This document shows positions 9,083 to 18,090 of a stretch of DNA of 64,000 nucleotides, in pieces (positions within the stretch are counted from its first letter, which is position 1; each line of letters starts with the position of its first letter). Made by a program: the position numbers and the translations under genes. Under the pieces are notes generated by a model. It was not told the origin of the DNA. It did no database searches and saw only the letters and a program-made list of their open reading frames with translations. Source of the DNA: an uncultured Saprospiraceae bacterium (GTDB lineage: Bacteria > Bacteroidota > Bacteroidia > Chitinophagales > Saprospiraceae); the NCBI GenBank assembly GCA_937924805.1, contig CALDTZ010000053.1, forward strand, positions 1-64,000, written 5' to 3'.

Positions 9083-10942
9083 CTAAATTTGCTCAGTCAA
9101 CTCCATCCATTCCTCTTCAAAAGTCTCAATATCTTCTTTAACTTTCGTTAGTTCTTTGCTGTACTTTTGAATATCATCTAATGATAAGTTTTCATTGAAT
9201 TTTAATGTTAACTTATCTTTCTTGTCTTCAAGGTTTGAAATTTCTCGTTCAATTTTCTGAATTCTATTTTTAATCTTTTTTTGTTGCTCTCTTTCTATTT
9301 GACTTTCCTGCTTTGAATGGTCTGCCTCTTTCGGTTTTTCTTCTGTTGCTGCGTATTTTTCAAGCTTTCTGTTTGCTCTATATTCTGTAAAAGTTTGGTT
9401 CGAGTCTATAATTTTACCGTCCCCCTCAAGTATGAAAATATGTTGAACTAATTTATCTAAAAAATATCGATCATGAGAAACAACAAGCAAACATCCAGGG
9501 AATTGTAATAGATACTGTTCAAGCACATTTAATGTTAAAATATCTAAATCATTTGTAGGCTCATCAAGTATTAAAAAATTTGGGTTATCCATAAGGATGG
9601 TTAATAAATAAAGTCTTCTTTTTTCACCACCACTTAACTGAGAAACATACACTCTTTGCTGGTGCCTTGGAAATAAAAATCGCTCCAATAAAGTTTCTGC
9701 TGTCATTTTCATTCCTTTTTCCAAAGGAATGAATTCTGCAATATCACGGATCACATCAATAACTCTTTTATCCTCATTTAGTCGAATACCTTCTTGAGTA
9801 TAATAACCAAATCGAATGGTATCCCCAACAACAATTTTACCACCATCAGGCCTAATTTGTTTTGTTAAAAGATTTAAAAATGTTGATTTTCCTGCACCGT
9901 TATTTCCTACAACGCCTATTCGTTCTCCTTTTTTGAATTTATAGGAAAATTGATCAACAATACATTTTCCGTCATAAGATTTACTGATTGAATGTGCTTC
10001 AAGTATTTTTGAACCTAGCCGCGTAGATTTCAAATTAATCGACAATACATCTTCATCTTTTTTAGCAAAAGCATCAGCTTTAATATCATCAAATTTATCA
10101 ACTCTTGATTTTGCTTTAGTACTTCTAGCTTTTGGCATTCGACGAATCCAGTCCAATTCTTTTTTGAATAATTTCTTTGACTTTTCTTGTTGGCTCTTTT
10201 CATTTTGAACCCGCATTGTTTTCTTTTCTAAATAATCTGAATAATTCCCTTTATATGCATAAAGTTTACCCATATCCAGTTCATACATTTCATTACAAAT
10301 ACGTTCTAAGAAGTATCGATCGTGAGTCACCATAAACAAAGTCAAGGATGCTTGTTGAAGATAATCTTCAAGCCATTCTATCATTTCTAAATCTAAATGG
10401 TTTGTTGGTTCATCTAAAATGATAAATTCTGGTTCATCAATAATCATTTTTGCTAATGACAATCTTTTTCGTTGACCTCCTGATAAACTCTCAACAAGTT
10501 GATCTAAATTTTGAACTTTCAATTTCGTCAAAATTTCTTTAATTCGAACCTCAGTACCCCATGCTTTTAAATCATCAATTGCAATCATAGCTTGTTGGCT
10601 TGCTTGCTCATCATTATTTAATGTAGCCTGTTCGTACTTTTTTATAGCTTGAATTTTGGGATTTGAAGAATTAAACACAGCATCGAGTATCGTATCTCCA
10701 GGCTCAAATTGTGGGTTTTGCTTTAAGTAATATGTTGAGACATTAGGGCTATATTCAATTTTGGAATTTTCACCTTCTGAAGAGTCTTCTCCAGCAATAA
10801 TGCGAAGTAAGGTAGTTTTACCACTGCCATTTTTTGCAATTAATGCAATTTTATTACCTTGACTTATAGTCAAACTTAAGCCCTCAAAAAGAACTTTCTC
10901 ACCGTAACTTTTCGAACAATTTTCAATATTTAATATTTGCAT
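9083..10942 (-). CDS. ABC-F family ATPase, Uup-like
   Basis: 619 residues with two fused ATP-binding domains and no membrane segment. First domain: Walker A AKNGSGKTT (about 36-44), signature LSGGQRKRL, Walker B FIILDEPTNHLD. The interdomain linker holds ELDWIRRMPKARSTKAKSR, typical of Uup. Second domain: Walker A GNNGAGKST, signature LSGGEKRRL, Walker B FLILDEPTNDLD. A C-terminal Lys/Glu-rich coiled coil (about 545-619) matches the Uup DNA-binding tail. ABC-F proteins act on ribosomes; Uup is also linked to DNA transposition stability in E. coli. ABC-F antibiotic-resistance proteins are an alternative, but linker and tail favour Uup. Confidence 0.93.
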   Translation of the reverse strand: MQILNIENCSKSYGEKVLFEGLSLTISQGNKIALIAKNGSGKTTLLRIIAGEDSSEGENSKIEYSPNVSTYYLKQNPQFEPGDTILDAVFNSSNPKIQAIKKYEQATLNNDEQASQQAMIAIDDLKAWGTEVRIKEILTKLKVQNLDQLVESLSGGQRKRLSLAKMIIDEPEFIILDEPTNHLDLEMIEWLEDYLQQASLTLFMVTHDRYFLERICNEMYELDMGKLYAYKGNYSDYLEKKTMRVQNEKSQQEKSKKLFKKELDWIRRMPKARSTKAKSRVDKFDDIKADAFAKKDEDVLSINLKSTRLGSKILEAHSISKSYDGKCIVDQFSYKFKKGERIGVVGNNGAGKSTFLNLLTKQIRPDGGKIVVGDTIRFGYYTQEGIRLNEDKRVIDVIRDIAEFIPLEKGMKMTAETLLERFLFPRHQQRVYVSQLSGGEKRRLYLLTILMDNPNFLILDEPTNDLDILTLNVLEQYLLQFPGCLLVVSHDRYFLDKLVQHIFILEGDGKIIDSNQTFTEYRANRKLEKYAATEEKPKEADHSKQESQIEREQQKKIKNRIQKIEREISNLEDKKDKLTLKFNENLSLDDIQKYSKELTKVKEDIETFEEEWMELTEQI

Positions 10943-11027
10943 TTGTTTCTTTTAACCCAATTAATAAGTGAAACTGATTGTCTTTTATTGCAACTTAAAT
11001 AATACGGCTTTGTTGCTTTAGTTACGA

Positions 11028-11054
11028 TTGTAATCGAATAATTTATCATCTTTG
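11028..11054 (+). promoter_or_regulatory. Candidate promoter of the reductase-rhodanese operon
   Basis: TTG at 11028-11030, a 16-base spacer and CATCTTTG at 11047-11054, which differs from TAnnTTTG only in its first base. It lies 21 bases upstream of the ATG. The spacer is one base short of the usual range, so the call is tentative. Confidence 0.3.
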
Positions 11055-11075
11055 TTACTCAATTAATGAAATAAA

Positions 11076-12173
11076 ATGGCCATAGAATTTAAAAATATAA
11101 AGCTACAAAATAAACGTTCAGAAACTGAAGATGCAGTAAGTTTCATCTTAGACATTCCTCAGGATTATTCATCTGCGTATAAATATAAATCAGGTCAATA
11201 TATTACTATCGAAGCAGATATCAATGGTGAAGTTATTCGAAGGTCATACTCTTTATGCTCAGCACCACATGAAAAAGAAACAACATTTACCGTAAAACGA
11301 GTAGAAGGTGGTCGAATGTCCAATTACCTAATTGATCAAACGGAAAATAAGGGTATTCTTAAAGTAGGAACTCCTGACGGTAAATTTATTGTAAAACCTG
11401 ATCCAAATTTACAAAGAGATCATTACTTTATCGCAGCAGGAAGTGGTATTACTCCTGTTATGTCAATGATAAAAACACTTTTAGAAGAGGAACCCAAAAG
11501 TGTCGTTTATTTGATTTATGGAAATAAGACCATAGAATCCACAATATTTCATAAAGAACTTAAAGATTTACAAGAAAAATTTTCCAATCAATTTTTTGTA
11601 GAATTTTCATTTTCAAAAAATACATCTTCTTCAGGAATTTTAGGAGGTTTGTTTGGGCGAAAAAACAAAAATTTAGGCGCTTTTTCTGGAAGAATAGATA
11701 AAAAATCTTTGTATACTTTTTTAGACAAATATCCTTCACGATCAAGTAAAAATGAATTTTATATATGCGGACCAGCTGGTTTGATTACCGAAACAGAAAA
11801 CACGTTAAAATTAAAAGACGTTGATAAGAAAAATATTTACAAAGAATATTTCACTTTGCCAGATTCAGAAGAATTAGGAGCTTCAAAAAGTACAGGAGGT
11901 AATGGACTAGTAAAAGTTAATTTAAATGGCGAAACTTTTGATGTTCAAGTGGATGAAAAAATTTCGGTATTAGAAGCTATTATTGAATTAGGAAAAAACC
12001 CTCCATACAGTTGTACAAGTGGTGCATGTTCTAGTTGTATGGCTAAAGTAACAAGTGGAAAAGTTACCATGGATTCATGCTTTGCGCTTGATGATCAAGA
12101 AGTAAAAGATGGGTATATCCTTACATGCCAAGCGCACCCAGATAGTGCTGAAGTTGAAATTATTTTTGAATAA
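11076..12173 (+). CDS. PaaE-type ferredoxin:NAD(P)H reductase with C-terminal 2Fe-2S domain
   Basis: 365 residues in three modules. An FAD-binding barrel (about 1-105) has RRSYSLCS, the RxYS flavin motif. A nucleotide-binding domain (about 110-245) has GSGITPVMSM and ICGPAG. A C-terminal plant-type ferredoxin domain (about 275-365) has YSCTSGACSSCMAKV and a distal LTCQAHP, giving the four cluster cysteines. This is the layout of PaaE and other oxygenase reductases that pass electrons from NAD(P)H to a di-iron enzyme. No oxygenase is adjacent; the AlkB-like hydroxylase at 16753-17805 is a possible but unproven partner. The stop and the next start share one base (TAATG). Confidence 0.92.
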   Translation: MAIEFKNIKLQNKRSETEDAVSFILDIPQDYSSAYKYKSGQYITIEADINGEVIRRSYSLCSAPHEKETTFTVKRVEGGRMSNYLIDQTENKGILKVGTPDGKFIVKPDPNLQRDHYFIAAGSGITPVMSMIKTLLEEEPKSVVYLIYGNKTIESTIFHKELKDLQEKFSNQFFVEFSFSKNTSSSGILGGLFGRKNKNLGAFSGRIDKKSLYTFLDKYPSRSSKNEFYICGPAGLITETENTLKLKDVDKKNIYKEYFTLPDSEELGASKSTGGNGLVKVNLNGETFDVQVDEKISVLEAIIELGKNPPYSCTSGACSSCMAKVTSGKVTMDSCFALDDQEVKDGYILTCQAHPDSAEVEIIFE

Positions 12174-13021
12174 TGAAGGGTTCTTTAGTTTCTGTAGAAT
12201 GGTTATTTAATAAAATAAATGCCCCAGAGGTAGTCATTCTAGATGCTACCATAACTAAAGTCACTAAAGAGAAAATAAGTGATAAAACTGGTATTATTCC
12301 GAATAGTATATATTTTGATCTTAAACACACATTTTTAAATAAACTAAGTCCATTTCCTAATACTGTTCCATCACAGAATGATTTTGAATGTTTAGTTCAA
12401 AATCTAGGTATTAACAATAATGATTTAATTGTTGTATATGATGCGCATGGAATCTACAGTAGTCCTAGAGTCTGGTGGTTGTTTAAATTGATGGGGCACG
12501 AACATGTTTTTGTTTTAAATGGTGGATTACCTGCTTGGAAAGCTAAAGGTTATAGTAATGAAGGATCATATATTTCTAAATCAAAAATTGGCAATTTCAA
12601 GTCAAAAATCAGGTTTCAACAATTGACAAGATATGAACAAATTGTCGCCAATTTGGCAAGCAAGAGATTTGTGATCATTGATGCTAGATCGGAAGAAAGA
12701 TTTCAAGGGAAAGCAAAAGAACCTAGGCCAACGTTAAAAAGTGGGAATATTCCTAATTCATTTAATATCCCATATTCAGCAGTATTAGATAAAGGAAAGA
12801 TGAAATCGATTTCCGATCTCAATCATGTCTTTCGTTTATTTAAAAATGAAAATCGAACTCTTGTTTTCAGTTGTGGATCTGGCATTACCGCTTGCATTGT
12901 ATTGCTCGCTAGTACCTTAGTACTCAAAAATAAAAAATCAATTTATGATGGCTCTTGGACCGAGTGGGCAACAAATCAGAAACTTACTCTTACTTCTTTA
13001 AAACCAGGAAATCTAGAATAA
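12173..13021 (+). CDS. Rhodanese-type sulfurtransferase (two-domain)
   Basis: 282 residues with two rhodanese domains. The first (about 8-120) contains VVILDAT, VVYDAHGIYSSPRVWWLF and HVFVLNGGLPAWK. The second (about 150-275) contains IIDARSEERFQG and the active-site loop CGSGITA near residue 245, which is the mercaptopyruvate/thiosulfate sulfurtransferase signature. It moves sulfane sulfur to thiol or cyanide acceptors. The ATG overlaps the stop of the reductase gene by one base, so the pair is translationally coupled. Its last 9 bases overlap the end of the convergent minus-strand gene. Confidence 0.93.
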   Translation: MKGSLVSVEWLFNKINAPEVVILDATITKVTKEKISDKTGIIPNSIYFDLKHTFLNKLSPFPNTVPSQNDFECLVQNLGINNNDLIVVYDAHGIYSSPRVWWLFKLMGHEHVFVLNGGLPAWKAKGYSNEGSYISKSKIGNFKSKIRFQQLTRYEQIVANLASKRFVIIDARSEERFQGKAKEPRPTLKSGNIPNSFNIPYSAVLDKGKMKSISDLNHVFRLFKNENRTLVFSCGSGITACIVLLASTLVLKNKKSIYDGSWTEWATNQKLTLTSLKPGNLE

Positions 13022-14317
13022 ATACCTAATGTTCGCATTTACAAAATATGTACGATCATTACCTGTGTTTACCAAATAGCTTTCCTTAAAAACATTTGTA
13101 AGAAAGTGATTTGCTTGAAAACCTAAACTTAATGATTTTGAAATAGAATAGTTAATGCCAATTTGATGTCCTAGGTGAAAATTATTTATCAAATCATTTT
13201 CAAGATTATAGTTTTTGTTTTCACTTTTATTATACATCGAATCCTCAAAAATATCAGGAACCAATGTATATTCTACATATGTACCTTTTACATTTAAGAT
13301 ATAATTAAGGTGTGTTGCATATTCAACATTCCATTTATCATTAATTACATATTGAAGACCTATTTTCCACCTTAATTCATGTATTTCTTTCCAAATAAAC
13401 TCAGTTTGACTGTCTACTATGGCTGATCCGTTTGCTGATTCATCGCTTAGATTGGGTGTATTCGAATTTCCTATTGGCATCAAATCCGTAAAATAATTAT
13501 ATCCAATACTTGAAACAACCCGAAATCCTTTCGAAATTGAACGAACTAAACCTGCGTTTGTTCCAATAGAAAAATTAGTTAATGTTGGGGACGTTCCAAT
13601 GCGGAATTCAGCAAAATATTGATTCTTCCTTTTATTCATTAGAATTGGATTAGAAAGGTCAAAGCTTCTTTTATGCTCTTCGTTTACAAGATTAAAACTT
13701 GTGTTACTTAATAACTCAAAATCTTCTATAATCGTTTTTTCATATCGAATTGAAGTATGCTCATTATCAAGTGATAAAATATTCTTTGACCCTAATTCCT
13801 GTTTTATCTGGCGACCTTTATTTAATTTTTCTTGTGTTGAAAATACAAATTCATTTTTAAGATTTGATGTATTGAGCTTCTTTTTGCCCAATGTAGATGA
13901 TGCAAAATATTCATTTTTTGTTTTAGACTTTAATTGATAGGTATTTCGGTTTATTTTATTTTCTGATAAATTATCGGTTTTTGAATGTTCAACCTTTTTA
14001 GGTGCCCAATCACTCAGTGTATTGTTTAATTCTTTGCTTTCAACCGTTTTATCAATAGTTGTTGCTACCGCTTCATTTTTATTCAAATTTTTTGATGTAG
14101 CTGTAATCTCAGCTCCTTCTATTACGATATTCGTATTTGTTTTATTTACATTTAGTATATAGTATGTAATCGAAATTGTAGCCAATCCAAGTATTAATAA
14201 CAAGGGTAGTATTTTTCTTCGTTTCGGTTTAACAGGCATATTTGCATCGAGCAATTTTTCCATTTGCTTCCAAGCTTCATGCTTTTCCTTTTCGCTATAT
14301 TTTATATTATCCGACAT
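13013..14317 (-). CDS. Sigma-factor partner: N-terminal cytoplasmic helix, one membrane segment, C-terminal barrel-like domain
   Basis: 434 residues, no known name. A short charged N-terminus with EKHEAWKQMEKLLDANMP precedes KRRK and a single membrane segment (about 36-56), predicting N-in topology. A Ser/Asn/Lys-rich linker follows (about 57-215). The C-terminal half (about 225-434) has alternating strands such as FAEFRIGTSPTLTNFSIG, WKIGLQYVINDKWNVEY and a final ...YFVNANIRYLF, like an 8-stranded outer-membrane barrel ending in Phe. The gene starts inside the ECF sigma gene (11-base overlap), so it is probably the anti-sigma partner. The same architecture recurs at 48381-49778. Function is inferred from context. 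Confidence 0.75.
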   Translation of the reverse strand: MSDNIKYSEKEKHEAWKQMEKLLDANMPVKPKRRKILPLLLILGLATISITYYILNVNKTNTNIVIEGAEITATSKNLNKNEAVATTIDKTVESKELNNTLSDWAPKKVEHSKTDNLSENKINRNTYQLKSKTKNEYFASSTLGKKKLNTSNLKNEFVFSTQEKLNKGRQIKQELGSKNILSLDNEHTSIRYEKTIIEDFELLSNTSFNLVNEEHKRSFDLSNPILMNKRKNQYFAEFRIGTSPTLTNFSIGTNAGLVRSISKGFRVVSSIGYNYFTDLMPIGNSNTPNLSDESANGSAIVDSQTEFIWKEIHELRWKIGLQYVINDKWNVEYATHLNYILNVKGTYVEYTLVPDIFEDSMYNKSENKNYNLENDLINNFHLGHQIGINYSISKSLSLGFQANHFLTNVFKESYLVNTGNDRTYFVNANIRYLF

Positions 14318-14849
14318 CTATATTTCGGTTTCTTGATTTTATTATTAAATTTTGAAGCTTTTTCTTAGCTTCAGACAAATGCCATTTGGAGGTTCCTTCT
14401 GAAATTCCCTTTAATTCAGCAATTTCTTTATGTTTATAGCCATGTATAGCATATAAAACAAATACTTCCCCACTTTGACGTGGAAGTAAATCAATTAGTC
14501 TTAAGATATCATCTTCTAATAACCCCTGATATCCTTCATTGTTTGTGCTATTTCCATTTTGCTCAATTTCCAAAAACCGAACCTTACCAGCTTTTGATCT
14601 TAAATGGTCTGAAATAGAATTAAACATAATTCGTCGCATCCAAGGTTCTACACTTTCTATTTTTTCTAATTTTTCTAGGTTCTTGAAGATTCGTAAAAAC
14701 CCATTATTAAGGCAAACATTCGCCTCATCTTTATCTTTTGCATATCGTAAGCACATATATAATAGGGTATTATAGTACTTTTTATAGAATAGCTCTTGAC
14801 ATTTTCTATCATTTATAATACAACCTTCTATAATTTCCTTGTTACTCAC
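14307..14849 (-). CDS. ECF-type RNA polymerase sigma factor
   Basis: 180 residues. The sigma-2 region (about 20-85) contains LLYMCLRYAKDKDEANVCLNNGFLRIF and EPWMRRIMFNSISDHLR. The sigma-4 region (about 120-170) contains LLPRQSGEVFVLYAIHGYKHKEIAELKGISEGTSKWHLSEAKKKL-type helices; the exact helix-turn-helix is HKEIAELKGISEGTSKWHL. There are no extra domains, as usual for ECF sigma factors. The start codon appears to be GTG at 14847-14849. It is co-transcribed and overlaps by 11 bases with the membrane/barrel protein downstream, the likely signal input. Confidence 0.93.
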   Translation of the reverse strand: MSNKEIIEGCIINDRKCQELFYKKYYNTLLYMCLRYAKDKDEANVCLNNGFLRIFKNLEKLEKIESVEPWMRRIMFNSISDHLRSKAGKVRFLEIEQNGNSTNNEGYQGLLEDDILRLIDLLPRQSGEVFVLYAIHGYKHKEIAELKGISEGTSKWHLSEAKKKLQNLIIKSRNRNIDVG

Positions 14850-15228
14850 TTTATGTTTATTACATTCTGTCTTACTACCTAAAAGACGGATAATATTTAT
14901 TATTTGGTTGGGTAAATTTGAAATAAAATTTAAATATTATTAATAAAGATGTTAAAATCACATTTGTAAAGTACCATACTAAAGGTAAATTGACCAATTC
15001 ATACAACAATATTCAATTATATATTAAATGATGATTTTTAGTCGATTAAATAGTTTAAAGTTAAACCTAACCTACCTATATACCTATTTTTCTAATGATT
15101 ATGCATTAAATATATTTCTATATGACGATTTAAAATATTTGATTTTTTTCGTTAAATAGTAGAATTATTAGAATCTAATTTCCTTATATTTACGTCAAGT
15201 TGGTAATCCCTACAACAGTAAAGAACTA
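14850..15228. other. 379-base divergent intergenic region
   Basis: Very AT-rich sequence between the leftward sigma gene and the rightward TPR gene. One TAAATTTG at 14913-14920 matches the -7 consensus on the plus strand but is more than 300 bases from the TPR start. No hairpin with a T-tract and no convincing small gene was seen. Confidence 0.4.
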
Positions 15229-16650
15229 ATGGAACAAAAGACGAAAAACGACCTAGAGATTGTTGGTCTTGTCTCCGAATTTGAAGATAAATATTCAAAT
15301 GGCGATCTGGACTTCATATCTGATAAGAAACTTATAGACTTAATTCAGTATTACGAATCTGAATTAATGTATAGAAAGGCAATTGATGTTGTAAACATTG
15401 GAATACAGCAATTCAAATATAGACCCGACTTTTACATAGCTAAAGCTAGGCTAAATATGAAAATGGCTGACTTTTCAAAAGCCTTATTTTACCTAGAAAA
15501 AGCTGAAAAAGTAGCTCCTTTTGAAGCAGATATCCAAATTTTAAAAGCTAGAATTCTTGCTTCATCGGAAAAAGTGGACGAAGCACTGATAATCATCGAA
15601 GAATTAAAAGAATACGTTTCTGATATTAACTTAAAAGACGTATATCTGTGTGAATCTTTCATTCATGAAACACTAGAAGATTTTAATGAAATGTATTTTT
15701 CATTATGTAATACTTTAAGATGTGATCCTTCAAATGAAGAAGCTTTAGAAAGAATTTGGTTAGCTGTCGAATTATCTAAACGATACATAGATAGTATTCG
15801 ATTTCATGAAGAATTGTTAAATATTAATCCATATTCACATTTAGCGTGGTTTAACTTAGGTCATGCCTACTCATGTATTGGTGAATATGAAAACGCAATT
15901 GATGCTTTAGAATATTCGTATATCGTAAATACTGAATTCAATATAGGTTATATGGATTGTGCTGATATTTGCATGCAGATATCTAAACACGACAAAGCAT
16001 TAAAAGTATTTCTTGAAGTAGAGAAAATCTTCGGATTTGATGAAGAAATATCTATGAGAATTGGGGAATGTTATTTCTTAATTGGAGATATTCCAAATGC
16101 AAAAATAAATCTACAGAAGTCCATTAAAATGGATCCGTATAGTGACGAAGCATACCATATTCTTGCCAAGTGTTACGCAAAAGAAGGCAAATGGAATCAA
16201 TCAGTAAAAGCTTACCACAAAGCAATTGCTATTGATGATGGAATGGAAGAATATTTTAAAGGTATTGGAGAAGCGTATTTCCAATTAGGTTCTTTCGATA
16301 AAGCTGATCAATTTTTTGATATGGCTACATCTATTGCCTCCGAAGAAAGCCAATATTGGGCAAGTTATCTTGCATTCCTAATACGAACTAAGCAAATTAA
16401 GAAAGCATTAGATGTAATAGAAGATGCTTTTCAAGCAACATTTGGAGCAGACATTCTTTACTGTCAATTTGTGGCTTTACACTTAATTGGTAACTACACA
16501 CTTGCCATAAAAGTATTGGAAGAGGCTTTATTAGAAGATATTGATCTTCATCATACCATCTATGACTTGGAGCCAGAATTAAGATTAGACAAGCAAATCA
16601 CTTCTATCATAAACTATTATATGGTAGAACTAATAAACGCTGATAAATAA
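15229..16650 (+). CDS. Tetratricopeptide repeat protein
   Basis: 473 residues, acidic, without signal peptide or membrane segment, so probably cytoplasmic. At least ten TPR-like helical pairs can be seen, for instance AWFNLGHAYSCIGEYENAID, AYHILAKCYAKEGKWNQSVK and YFKGIGEAYFQLGSFDKADQ. TPR arrays are protein-interaction scaffolds; no partner is suggested by the neighbours. This soluble single-gene type is common in Bacteroidota. It stands alone, ended by a hairpin terminator. Confidence 0.9.
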   Translation: MEQKTKNDLEIVGLVSEFEDKYSNGDLDFISDKKLIDLIQYYESELMYRKAIDVVNIGIQQFKYRPDFYIAKARLNMKMADFSKALFYLEKAEKVAPFEADIQILKARILASSEKVDEALIIIEELKEYVSDINLKDVYLCESFIHETLEDFNEMYFSLCNTLRCDPSNEEALERIWLAVELSKRYIDSIRFHEELLNINPYSHLAWFNLGHAYSCIGEYENAIDALEYSYIVNTEFNIGYMDCADICMQISKHDKALKVFLEVEKIFGFDEEISMRIGECYFLIGDIPNAKINLQKSIKMDPYSDEAYHILAKCYAKEGKWNQSVKAYHKAIAIDDGMEEYFKGIGEAYFQLGSFDKADQFFDMATSIASEESQYWASYLAFLIRTKQIKKALDVIEDAFQATFGADILYCQFVALHLIGNYTLAIKVLEEALLEDIDLHHTIYDLEPELRLDKQITSIINYYMVELINADK

Positions 16651-16722
16651 TACATAAGATATTCTGAACGGAACCATCAGAATAGCATTGGGCAAGACTC
16701 AATTTAATAATTATAATCTCAT

Positions 16723-16754
16723 GAGCAATATACTAAGTATGTTGCTCTTTTTTT
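16723..16754 (+). terminator. Intrinsic terminator after the TPR gene
   Basis: GAGCAA (16723-16728) pairs with TTGCTC (16742-16747), with an inner ATAC/GTAT helix after one mismatch, followed by seven Ts. The T-tract overlaps the last codon of the convergent alkB-like gene. An additional hairpin (ATTCTGA/TCAGAAT at 16661-16683) without T-tract lies just upstream. Confidence 0.75.
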
Positions 16755-17805
16755 ATCCTTTCGTTTCTTTTAAAAACTGGTCATATCGTTTGTGCATGTA
16801 CTTAAACCATAATGGTGGTACTAATGATAATAATATAGATCCAGGGTACCCTGTCATTAATTGCGGTGACGGATCTAAATATCGTAAATTTTGATACTTC
16901 CTCGTTGATTTGAAATGATGATCTGAGTGTCTTGTCAATTCATATAATACGATGCGACCAAGTGCATGATTTGAATTCCAAGAATGCTTCGGTAGGACTG
17001 GTTCGTATTTCCCGTTTTCTTTCATACCTCTTGTAATCCCATAGTGCTCAATATAATTGATAGATTCAAGTAATAGTATTGATACTATAGCAGCCAATAA
17101 AAAGAATAGCAGTGTGTTAATACCAAAAAATAAAAATAGTGTAAGCATAAAAATAACTTCTATCAGTAGATACAACATAACTCTATTATATTTCCTGTTG
17201 CTTGACTTCATGAGTACATTTTCAATTTGGAATGAACTTATGAATGTTTGAAATATTGATCTAAACCAAAAAGCATATATGGTCTCCCCTTTTCTTGAGC
17301 TTGCAGGGTCTTCTGGTGTGGCTACATGAAGATGGTGACCATAATTGTGTTCTATGGTAAAGTGCATATATAATGAAGGCAACAGTAAAATAGAAGACAT
17401 GATCTTTTCAACCCTTGATACACGATGTCCCAATTCATGAGATACATTGATTCCAGATGTTGAAAGTAAAATTCCTAGTGAAATGCTTAGATAGATCTTA
17501 TCAAAAAATAAGATCTCAACATTATTAAATTGAATAAATGAAAGATATAAAGCAATATAAACGATGAAAATATTTGAATATAAAATCCAATCAAATACTA
17601 CATTCGAAATACGTATTGCCTCATCAACACTAGCCGTATTTTTTTTACTCTGAGGTAATACTAGTTCAAGTAAAGGTAAAATACCAAATGCAACTACAAT
17701 TAACAACCAATAATAGGGTGGCCCTAAATAAAGACTAATAAAAAAACTAGCTGGAAAAAAATAAGCAAAGAAATATTTAATGTCTTGCACATAAAAGGAA
17801 CCCAT
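16753..17805 (-). CDS. alkB: Alkane 1-monooxygenase (AlkB-type membrane di-iron hydroxylase)
   Basis: 350-residue integral membrane protein with about six hydrophobic segments. The di-iron histidine clusters of the AlkB/fatty-acid desaturase superfamily are present: HELGHR (123-128), EHNYGHH (152-158), NYIEHYG (250-256) and TRHSDHH (291-297). These match the AlkB signatures including NYIEHYG, so terminal hydroxylation of alkanes or a related lipid is likely. AlkB needs a rubredoxin and reductase, and no rubredoxin is fused or adjacent. The upstream leader holds a terminator-like hairpin 47-80 bases before the start. Confidence 0.92.
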   Translation of the reverse strand: MGSFYVQDIKYFFAYFFPASFFISLYLGPPYYWLLIVVAFGILPLLELVLPQSKKNTASVDEAIRISNVVFDWILYSNIFIVYIALYLSFIQFNNVEILFFDKIYLSISLGILLSTSGINVSHELGHRVSRVEKIMSSILLLPSLYMHFTIEHNYGHHLHVATPEDPASSRKGETIYAFWFRSIFQTFISSFQIENVLMKSSNRKYNRVMLYLLIEVIFMLTLFLFFGINTLLFFLLAAIVSILLLESINYIEHYGITRGMKENGKYEPVLPKHSWNSNHALGRIVLYELTRHSDHHFKSTRKYQNLRYLDPSPQLMTGYPGSILLSLVPPLWFKYMHKRYDQFLKETKG

Positions 17806-17851
17806 AGCTTATAACAATAATTGGAATGAATAAAACAATAATATAAAATAA

Positions 17852-17885
17852 AAAAAGTGGTAACGACTCCTCGCTACCACTTTTT
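17852..17885. terminator. Terminator-like hairpin just upstream of alkB
   Basis: GTGGTA (17857-17862) pairs with TACCAC (17875-17880) with an inner CGA/TCG helix, flanked by A6 on the left and T5 on the right, so it can terminate in both directions. On the minus strand it lies between the structured element and the alkB start, the position of an attenuator. Confidence 0.8.
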
Positions 17886-17886
17886 A

Positions 17887-18090
17887 TTATAATCCCATGA
17901 ACATATCAGTAATTATGTTCTGCTGTTTGAACGAACAGCGTAAAAGAAAACCAACTTATATAGAAAACTCAATCTTTTCTGCAAATTTTAAAAGGCTTGC
18001 TAAAGGAGAACGGTTAAACAACATATCTCCTTTAACAAGGATCCCATGAACATATCCGAATTTTATAACCGCCGGAACGGCTATTTTTTT
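17887..18090. ncRNA. Candidate structured RNA / leader element with 16-base direct repeats
   Basis: A 204-base non-coding stretch containing two exact copies of ATCCCATGAACATATC (17892-17907 and 18041-18056). Hairpins: GAACATA/TATGTTC (17899-17920), CTGTT/AACAG (17922-17938), and a long one with AAAGGAGA/TCTCCTTT (18002-18033) extended by CTTG/CAAG. It is bounded by the bidirectional terminator on the left and, on the plus strand, by a GC hairpin around 18067-18083 followed by nine Ts. Either strand could be transcribed; a minus-strand transcript would form the alkB leader. No known RNA family was recognised. The remaining 18091-18209 shows no gene. Confidence 0.4.

Noticed and set aside
16688..16894. 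Plus-strand open frame overlapping the 3' end of alkB
   Set aside because: It runs through the terminator at 16723-16754 and through alkB coding sequence with no family resemblance.
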